Source of the DNA: Pristionchus mayeri
Taxonomy: Eukaryota > Nematoda > Chromadorea > Rhabditida > Neodiplogasteridae
Length of the DNA: 64,000 bases
Assembly: GCA_036245805.1 (NCBI GenBank)
Contig: BTRK01000005.1
Span: 23,598,984 to 23,662,983, forward strand
Direction of reading: 5' to 3'
Part shown: piece after piece, positions 58,801 through 64,000 of the stretch
How positions within the stretch are numbered: the first letter of the stretch is position 1
Layout: each line of letters opens with the position of its first letter
The notes under the pieces: generated by a model
Told to the model about the DNA's origin: nothing
The model's input: the letters and a program-made list of their open reading frames with translations, nothing else
The model's database searches: none
Made by a program: the position numbers and the translations under genes

Positions 58801-61669
58801 AAGCAAAAGATCTATTCGCACAGGGCGTAACGTGACAATCAGGCAATAATCAGGCATTTCAAGTTGACGATCAGACTATTCAGGCAATTCTGAATGTACT
58901 TTTTTTTGAAAGCGCGCTTCTTTTTCTTGATGCCTGCAGACGTTTTCGTTTTCCTTATGTAGTTTCTCCGGGGCCGTGTTATGTAGTTACTATAAGGGAA
59001 ACTCGTCTTCTGAAAACGAAGGAGTGAGGAGTCTTTCACAGGTAATTTAATGTAAACAACAGCGATCGCTAAATTTATACTCTTGAAAAGACTGAAAAAA
59101 TAAAAAAAGCAAATGTGTTTTTACTGGTTTTATCGAGACAGAAATAGAACACTCCGCCCCAAAATGGTCCCCGCAGGAACATCCCCTCATAACAGTGTCG
59201 AGAAAAATCGGTGAGATTTAATAAGCAATAAACGCGCGGGCAAAAGTGTTAAAAGTGCGCAGCAGCTGTTGATGAAAATGTTGGCCACGCCCCCGTCCTT
59301 GTTTTATTTTCTTGTCTATCAAGCGATCTGCGCTTTTCTTCTGCTTTTGTCCATTGTGGTTTTGACAGTGGTCAGACAATTCGGAAAAAAATGAACTCAG
59401 AGATGGACATTACGGAAAATGTTGGCGTTCGTGGAGCACTGAGCGCACAAACTCCTTTTGAAGTTTGTTTCCAAATGACTTTCTTTCAACTTGCTTTTCA
59501 ATTTAGGTTCTTGACCCTACTGCAGAAGCTTGAAATAGGGTACTGGTACCAGGAGTAGACCTCTGGTAGGTGGGTCCAACCCACAGTCTACAATATCCTT
59601 AAGCATATCTCTACATGATGAGTGAACTAATTGTAAGATGATCATATTCAAGGTATTATACTCAAGCACATTATGGTCCAACATGGACACTAGGATTGGC
59701 CGAACGATTTCGGAAAGGGACGTTTCGGAACCTTAAAGTTACCCAACAAGGACGAAATTTACCCATTATTTTGTGTCCTCCATCGAATAGCCGATGGTTG
59801 AATTAGTATAGAATGAATATACAAAAATGCTAAAAATCGATAATAGCCTCAAGGGAAAGCCGGAAATGATCAGCGTAATCCCGCGCTCTCTCACTTTTGC
59901 ATAATCTCTCGTCCACGCGACGGGATCAGGGTGAGATCAGGGTTTCGTCCTTGTTGGGTAACTTTAACACTTAAAATCCTCTTTCGCGCAATTTTCGGTT
60001 AAGGTGCAAAAGCGTACACCAAAATAGATATACTGGTCCGACGATAAAATACTGGTCCCAAAATAGAAATACTGGTCCGGAATATACTGGTCCCATTGAT
60101 AAATACTGGTCCGAAATATGGGATGTAAAAATACTGGTCCCTAGATAAAAATACTGGTCCCTAAAAATATGAAAAAATACTGGTCCCAATCAGTAATATG
60201 TTTTTATTTGATATTTTAGTTTACATTTCTGATACGTATTCTTTTATCGATCAATATTTATTGTTAAAATTATATGGATGCGTATATAACAATGTTGATC
60301 TGCTCATCATCTTCGTCTTCATAATCAGGAAATCCAGATCATTCTTCATCTTCGTCCAACTGGGATAGATCGTCATCATCAGGGTCATGCAAAGCGAATT
60401 CCGTTATCAGATTATTCAGACATTTGTTGTTCTTGTAGAAGCGAATAAACATGTACTGGGATAGGTACGGTGGCAGATCCTCTGTTTTGAGGGAAGTCGC
60501 TTTCTTGATCATCTTCTTCGCTGCTCCCCATCAGTAGAGGCCACGAAATGGAACGACATGAAGAAGTCTTTCATGGACGCTTCTAGAGCTGGCCCGAATC
60601 GTGCGAGTCTCCTACTATCATATGTACTTCATCGAACCTATCTCAAACCGTTCAATCCATTTTTGTACGGTTTGACTCTGTACGACCCTTCTGACAAAAC
60701 TCTTTTCTGACTTGATTCATTCACACTGACCATTCATTCACAATAGAACGTTCCTTCTCTGTAAATTAAATTCCTTGTTCAATATTTGTAATTTTCAATG
60801 AATATAAACATTAATAAAAACAATGAAAACACAGGAAACATGCATAAAAATCAAGGACCAGTATATTTTCAAGATTGGGACCAGTATATTTATGTTAGAT
60901 ATTTGGGACCAGTATATTTTCAAAAATTGGGACCAGTATATTTATATGGGGACCAGTATATATATGGGTCCGAGCGGGACCAGTATTTTTATTTTGGGAC
61001 CAGTATATCTTCACGGACCAGTATATCTATTTTGGTGTACGCTTTTGCACCTTAACCCAATTTTCTTGTTATTATCAGATTTATACGTCTACTTGATTTA
61101 AATTACAACTGTGGAAAAGAAAAACAAATATTATTTCAATCAGGAGAAAAATAGTTTCAAAAGTCATGTGCGCACTCTAGGACGTTGTTTTTTTTCAATT
61201 TTTTCCGAAATGTCCTTTCCGAGTAGGAATATCGGAACTGTATTACCACCCTTTCTCCGCACCCAGTAGCTACAACTTACCAAAGTAAGTTTCTTCTCTC
61301 TCATGCATGTGTTGTGCAGATGAGTTGCAAATCGAGCGAATACTTGAGAACGACCCTGTAACAACCAATTAATCAAGAGCAATACTTCAGTAATTCGCAT
61401 AAAAAACTGCTACAAAAATAGTAATACTTACTTTTTCTACCAACTAAGCTAATATTCAGTAATCAGAAAGAAATAATTGAAGCTTTTTACAATAGAATTC
61501 CGAGTAGCTTACTGTTAGTAATTGATTACTAAAATATTACTTTTCAAAACAACAGCATGTATACATGTCTTTAAAAAATAACCTTGAGAGGAAGAATGAG
61601 ATGAATGTGATCGGAAGCATGTCCTCCTTCTCCATACAACTTCCATCGAAGGGAATTCTCCGAGATACT
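43827..61669 (-). CDS. sqv-5: chondroitin synthase, C-terminal GalNAc-transferase domain, seven exons (5' exons outside window)
   Basis: This is a Golgi glycosyltransferase that extends chondroitin chains. Exons: 61669-61583, 61355-61281, 49585-49455, 49410-49299, 45474-45405, 44267-44044, 44000-43827. All junctions are GT..AG and phases agree, giving 290 residues without a stop. The order follows the CHSY family: [38 protein letters not shown]; the metal-binding LFLTDVD (normally DxD); [49 protein letters not shown]; and a C-terminal [12 protein letters not shown]. Introns are 227, 11,695, 44, 3,824, 1,137 and 43 bp. The large ones hold MITEs, a mariner relic and foldbacks. The N-terminal galactosyltransferase-like domain and signal anchor must lie right of 61669. 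CHSY versus the CHPF-like paralogue (mig-22) is decided mainly by the remembered alg-10 neighbourhood, so the symbol is less certain than the family. Confidence 0.92.
45493..45710. mobile_element. TTAA MITE (family B), worn copy
   Basis: Starts TTAAAGTTACCAGACGAGGACG. The internal GATTTTTCGCATTTTTTGAATATTC matches other copies. The right end is degraded near 45690-45710. It lies 19 bp upstream of a chondroitin synthase exon, within the intron. Confidence 0.7.
46260..47520. mobile_element. mariner-like element, decayed
   Basis: The ends CAGGTTGGAACAAAAGTTTT and its complement (..AAAACTTTTGTTCCAACCTA) match the mariner terminal pattern TTAGGTTGGtgCAAAAGT. The 1.26-kb length fits a full mariner, but no transposase frame survives. 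It lies in the 3.8-kb chondroitin synthase intron. Confidence 0.8.
47538..47790 (+). repeat. possible tRNA-derived SINE or tRNA pseudogene
   Basis: TGGCTCAGAGGTAGAGCGG resembles a pol III A box with a D arm (GCTC/GAGC), and GGTTGCGGGTGCGATTCCC resembles a B box. Spacing is as in a tRNA, but the acceptor and anticodon stems do not pair, so it is not a functional tRNA. The 3' extent is a guess. Confidence 0.35.
47791..48911. other. intron DNA, unrecognised; contains a diverged repeat
   Basis: No gene. 48700-48905 is a diverged copy of 9950-10140. Short G and C homopolymer runs lie at 47836 and 48668. Confidence 0.4.
48912..49078. mobile_element. TA-flanked MITE (family A)
   Basis: TACTGTGAGAACAGAAAGCG and its perfect complement end, with hairpin arms across the whole 167 bp. 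Very similar to 12851-13017. Confidence 0.9.
49590..51009. other. intron DNA with a 123-bp palindromic element
   Basis: 50530-50652 is an imperfect palindrome (TTTTTTCGGTGACTATTTTT against its complement, centre ATATCTTATGAAAT). A diverged relative with GATTGCGGAA stems lies at 49690-49790. No gene. Confidence 0.65.
51010..52331. repeat. 1.3-kb near-spacerless inverted repeat
   Basis: Arms of about 650 bp meet near 51670. The outer ends are ATATCAGAGGTCTTCTGAG and complement. The arms stay aligned through GTCGGTGGGGCCGTAAATTC. Mirror ORFs at 51526-51717 and 51519-51853 are by-products. It lies in the 11.7-kb chondroitin synthase intron. Confidence 0.9.
52560..53105 (+). repeat. direct duplication, one copy carrying a MITE
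   Basis: 52568-52920 and 52960-53095 are direct copies (CGATATTTCGATTTTCTTGA, AGACCTTCTAGA, CTCGAGCAGCCGTGCCCGTT). The first has the family B MITE inserted at 52603. The second is the empty site. Confidence 0.9.
52603..52835. mobile_element. TTAA-flanked MITE (family B) with empty site in the window
   Basis: TTAAAATTACCGGACGAGG to ..GGTAACTTTAA, 233 bp. The empty duplicate reads CACACG-CTAG-CGCTCC where the filled one has CACACG-TTAA...TTAA-CGCTCC. Hence the target duplication is four bases at most (TTAA, or TA with flanking changes). Confidence 0.9.
53395..53598 (+). repeat. dispersed repeat R2, copy 2
   Basis: Direct match to 21252-21455. 53106-53394 and 53599-54140 contain no gene. 53623 begins TACTGTGAGAACACGG, a lone family A-like end, and 54045-54120 resembles half of the MITE at 21917. 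Confidence 0.75.
54145..55180. mobile_element. small inverted-repeat element interrupted by hAT-like copy C
   Basis: The ends CACTGCCCCCGGAGCACCG + ACATAAGGAAAGGAAAA and their complements lie at 54147 and 55175. The homologous uninterrupted element is 58691-58977. hAT-like copy C (54275-55017) splits it. Confidence 0.75.
54275..55017. mobile_element. hAT-like non-autonomous element, copy C (743 bp, inverted)
   Basis: TAGGGGGCACCACG to CCGGTTTGGTCGTCCCTAG, with perfect 8-bp duplications TTCGCACC at 54267-54274 and 55018-55025. The empty site is at about 58815. Homologous to copies A and B in opposite orientation. Confidence 0.9.
55221..56366. repeat. 1.15-kb inverted repeat, about 510-bp arms, with a B-box-like motif in each arm
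   Basis: The arms run from ACCAGCCAGG to about 55730 and from about 55862 to CGGCTGGT. Each contains GGGTTCGAATCCCC (55583 on plus, about 55992 on minus), a perfect tRNA B-box/T-loop word. No complete cloverleaf can be drawn. Confidence 0.85.
56620..57400. mobile_element. mariner-like fragment
   Basis: Starts TTAGGTTGGTGCAAAAGTCT, the classical mariner end. The following sequence aligns loosely with the left part of 46260-47520 (..ATACTCTTTC..AT.ACCC). No right terminal repeat was found. 56367-56619 is unrecognised. Confidence 0.6.
57420..58120. other. GC- and pyrimidine-rich block of unknown nature
   Basis: Composition changes abruptly from AT-rich to about 60% GC, with C-runs, between about 57500 and 58115. 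Short open frames on both strands show no domain. It could be a fragment of a LINE 5' region or a foreign repeat. Confidence 0.5.
58121..58690. other. intron DNA, unrecognised
   Basis: No gene. A faint relative of the 20600-20960 repeat lies at 58180-58290. Confidence 0.4.
58691..58977. mobile_element. 287-bp inverted-repeat element, uninterrupted
   Basis: CACTGCACCAGGAGG + ACATAAGGAAAGGAAAAACG and matching complement at the right end. It is the intact counterpart of 54145-55180. 58978-59732 contains no recognised feature. Confidence 0.7.
59733..59967. mobile_element. TTAA-flanked MITE (family B), best-preserved copy
   Basis: TTAA + AGTTACCCAACAAGGACGAA ... perfect complement + TTAA, 235 bp. 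The internal stem GAGGACACAAAATAATGGG region matches 16215-16437. Confidence 0.92.
59997..61057. mobile_element. 1.06-kb element with arrays of TACTGGTCC near both ends and an 8-bp target duplication
   Basis: The ends GGTTAAGGTGCAAAAGCGTA and complement are flanked by perfect CAATTTTC duplications (59989-59996 and 61058-61065). Eight to nine TACTGGTCC copies point inward from the left end, and a similar number of GGACCAGTA lie at the right. On the minus strand, about 60530-60350 reads [20 protein letters not shown] and then an acidic tail. This weakly resembles the C-terminus of a Merlin/IS1016-type transposase. The 8-bp duplication fits hAT or Merlin. No intact ORF. Confidence 0.85.
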
Positions 61670-62228
61670 CTGCACTTATTTTCACTTTCTATATTGCTAC
61701 AAATATAAGGCACTTCTTTACTTGAGGGACCCGAGGCTCCGCCCACTTTTTTTGCGTCTCTAGCCCTTCCGGTCTTCCTATGCACCTTGCTTGATTGTAC
61801 TTTTAATATAAGCCCGTATGAGTAAGGGCCGAGCAAATGTTACACTGCGAAAAAATGTAGACTCCCTGAACATCTCTAATTTGAAGATATCTGGGATGCT
61901 GATCATTCTTTCTCAAATTCATCCGTTGACAATAGGCGGCGTCAAAATGTGATTTTCACGAATATATCACCACTAAAGGTAGTTAAAATTAGGTCGCAAA
62001 ATTGTTTCTAGCACAGAATTGAATGCTGAGCTCTACTGACTTATTCATTTTTCTTGTATTTCTACGTTGCTGCTTTACTACTAAACCATAAGCTTTTTTG
62101 ATGTGGGGTTGTAGGGCGGAGGAGTGGGTGCGGCATACCCCCCAACATTGCTTACTTTGAGTGTTTTATAAAAATATATTTGTATTATTTTATCATCTAC
62201 CCGAAATTTTAATAATACATGAAAAATG
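61670..62228. other. no recognised feature
   Basis: Upstream intron side of the first visible chondroitin synthase exon. No further exon was recognised here. Confidence 0.4.
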
Positions 62229-62465
62229 AGTTAAAATCACACAACACCCTTAAAAATGACATATATTATTATTCCTGAATCTGATAGAGATTAAAGAGCC
62301 TAGTAGACATGCAATACTAATAAAATCAGAAATTAAATAATTAGTCGCAGAATCGGCTTGATAAACATGGACAGTGCAACCCTGATCACGACCGATTTGG
62401 CGCGAGCGGTTTGAAACGTGAATATGTTGTATATGGTAGTTAGGTCAACAATAGGGACGGCAGCC
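62229..62465 (+). repeat. dispersed repeat R3, copy 1
   Basis: ACACCCTTAAAAATG, TATATTATTATTCCTGAA, ATAATTAGTCGCAGA and GGTTTGAAACGTGAATAT are shared in order with 63505-63750. The beginning also occurs at 28686-28732. It continues into about 62410-62840, which is inverted relative to 29340-29900. Confidence 0.75.
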
Positions 62466-62861
62466 CGAATATTTGAGTACGGAATAATGGGTGCCTCCTT
62501 CAGACGCTTTTGCTTTCAAACTACCGTACTCTTCAAGCCAAATTCTTTAAAAATTTTAAATCATTTAAAAAAATATTTAATGCGATTTTTCGACAATTTT
62601 ATTGATTGGAATGAATATAAACACATGATGAAAGAACACCAAACATGAGAAGACAGGACATGTTGCAGAACTGGAGAAGCACAAAGCGATCGAAAATATA
62701 CGTGTTTTCAGAACTAAGTGTTGAAGCTTCATTTCTTCAGTTTAAGCAGATCATCAATCACAAAAAATTGTATTCACAATAAAAGTATAAGATATTAGAG
62801 AATGAGGCCGTCAAAGTTGAGCATTTTACCGTTGTGAAAGTGCATTTTTTGCTTTTTCTTT

Positions 62862-62963
62862 AAAACCGCTAATAGTACATTCGAGATTTTTGGTTATATT
62901 GCGATAAACCCTGTTTTACACCACATACTAGAAAACAAAAAATGTACTATTAGCGGTTTTATA
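62862..62963. repeat. inverted repeat with 20-bp perfect arms
   Basis: AAAACCGCTAATAGTACATT and its exact complement at about 62944-62963 around a 62-bp loop. The family is unknown. Confidence 0.8.
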
Positions 62964-63489
62964 GAAAATGCTATTTTACTTTGATGTTACCGTAATCCTT
63001 GCACTTGCTTGACGCTTCTGAAACACCGAGATATTTATGGGTGTTTTTGGTTATGATTGGTGATATGTCGCATTTTTTAGAGCGGGTTAAACATTAATAA
63101 GAAATTAATCAATTCATATGGACGGTGCTGAAATATTTTATAGGATTTCAGTTTGCGATAAATTGAGTATGAAAGTGACTTGTGATGCGCTCCACGTGGA
63201 CTCAAAACGTCGGCTTCTTCATCAACATTCACTATTGTTTTTCTTATTATTTTACATTATTTTTGAAAAACTAGTGTGAAAACTCGAAATGGGGTAGGGT
63301 AAGCTTCCATTTGCACACAAATTTGTTAATTGTTCTGCTCATTCATAAACACGGCTGCTGTTCCTAGTCAACAACATCAAGCAAGGCAAAATTCGAAAAT
63401 TCGCGCTAAATTACGGTACGCATTTCTGCCGATCATGGTTTTCGCGGTAAGATGTGTCTTGGCGCTAATTTTTAATAAAAATTGACGGG

Positions 63490-63750
63490 TGTTGGGTAAC
63501 TTTAAAGTTACCCAACACCCTTAGTAATGGCCTATATTATTATTCCTGAAAATGGTATAAAGACATAAAACGTAAAAGAGACTAGTAGAAATGTAAGACG
63601 TAAAAGAGACTAGTAGAAATGCAATGCTAATAAAATCAGAAAATCAATAATTAGTCGCAGAGTCGACCTCAAAACATGTGCGGTGCAACCCCGATCAAGA
63701 CCGATTTTCCCGAGAGGTTTGAAACGTGAATATTTTGTGTGCGGTAATCA
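63490..63750 (+). repeat. dispersed repeat R3, copy 2, with back-to-back termini and a short tandem
   Basis: 63488-63518 is a palindrome joining GGGTAACTTT and AAAGTTACCC: two family-B-like ends meet head to head. R3 follows. Its segment of about 27 bp, containing GTAAAAGAGACTAGTAGAAA, is duplicated at 63566-63622. 63751-64000 and 62964-63487 hold no recognised gene. Confidence 0.7.
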
Positions 63751-64000
63751 GCGTTCACAAGCCCGGTTCTATACCAAATTCATCCTCGCTTCTCCCCCGG
63801 TGTAGAAATATATCACGGGTATCACCAGTCAGTGGAGGTATGTGGGAACAATTTCCATCTTTTATTTTTTGTTTGCCTTCATATTATAGTGGTAGCATAC
63901 ACAAGAGCCAACTTCTCGAAAAATCTAGGCCACAGGTCCCAGAGCCGGCTTTTAGAAATTTTCCGGTTTTGCTCACGGCTATACTGTATATCATGGCAAG

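Noticed and set aside
61537..61836. 99-codon minus-strand ORF reading [14 protein letters not shown]
   Set aside because: This is a shadow frame of the chondroitin synthase exon 61669-61583, whose true frame reads [20 protein letters not shown] and joins the next exon in phase.

Overview
The window is nuclear DNA of a nematode, most likely a rhabditid. The evidence is the set of short introns with TTTCAG-type acceptors, the gene content, and a pervasive TACTGTAG / TACGGTA vocabulary that I associate with rhabditid repeats. The species cannot be fixed from the sequence. The DNA is gene-poor and swollen by transposons. One assembly gap of 500 N lies at 32230-32729.

Three host genes can be rebuilt exon by exon. 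(1) ubxn-1, a UBXN1/SAKS1-type p97 cofactor, is on the minus strand in six exons between 22708 and 2151. Its reading frame is intact over 288 codons, but exons 3 and 4 are separated by an intron of about 19.25 kb. (2) alg-10, the ER alpha-1,2-glucosyltransferase of N-glycan assembly, is on the plus strand at 42688-43632. Only the C-terminal two thirds is visible. (3) A chondroitin synthase (sqv-5/CHSY type) is on the minus strand. Seven exons for its C-terminal GalNAc-transferase domain are scattered from 61669 to 43827, and the 5' exons lie beyond the right edge. alg-10 and the chondroitin synthase are convergent, with 194 bp between their stop codons. From memory, the same two genes are neighbours in C. 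elegans (cosmid T24D1).

Most of the rest is mobile DNA. 1-1690 is a frameshifted piece of one RTE-type LINE. 3830-7884 is a nearly intact second RTE-type LINE with one in-frame stop, sitting antisense in the ubxn-1 intron. 23186-28686 is a MULE with roughly 110-bp terminal inverted repeats. Its 15-exon transposase gene carries C2H2, DDE, SWIM and a C-terminal Cys-rich finger, and is broken by two frame errors and one stop. Small non-autonomous DNA elements recur: a TA-flanked MITE (four copies), a TTAA-flanked MITE (four copies plus a split one), a hAT-like family (three copies with 8-bp target duplications), and several single elements with 8-10 bp duplications. Very long inverted repeats (0.9-2 kb) lie at 11.2-12.6, 18.4-19.3, 36.5-37.9, 39.1-42.6, 51.0-52.3 and 55.2-56.4 kb. 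Many elements are inserted inside one another, and several insertions can be proven against an empty copy in the same window.

Some signals are not explained by gene or family labels. A 15-bp palindrome is repeated on a 22-bp period at 13.5-17 kb. A doubled perfect heat-shock element lies at 31.7 kb. An AGATCAAAG-containing minisatellite motif is shared by the LINE 5' region and a MULE intron. A 104-bp perfect palindrome sits 39 bp upstream of the ubxn-1 start codon. No rRNA, intact tRNA, CRISPR or prokaryotic gene was found.
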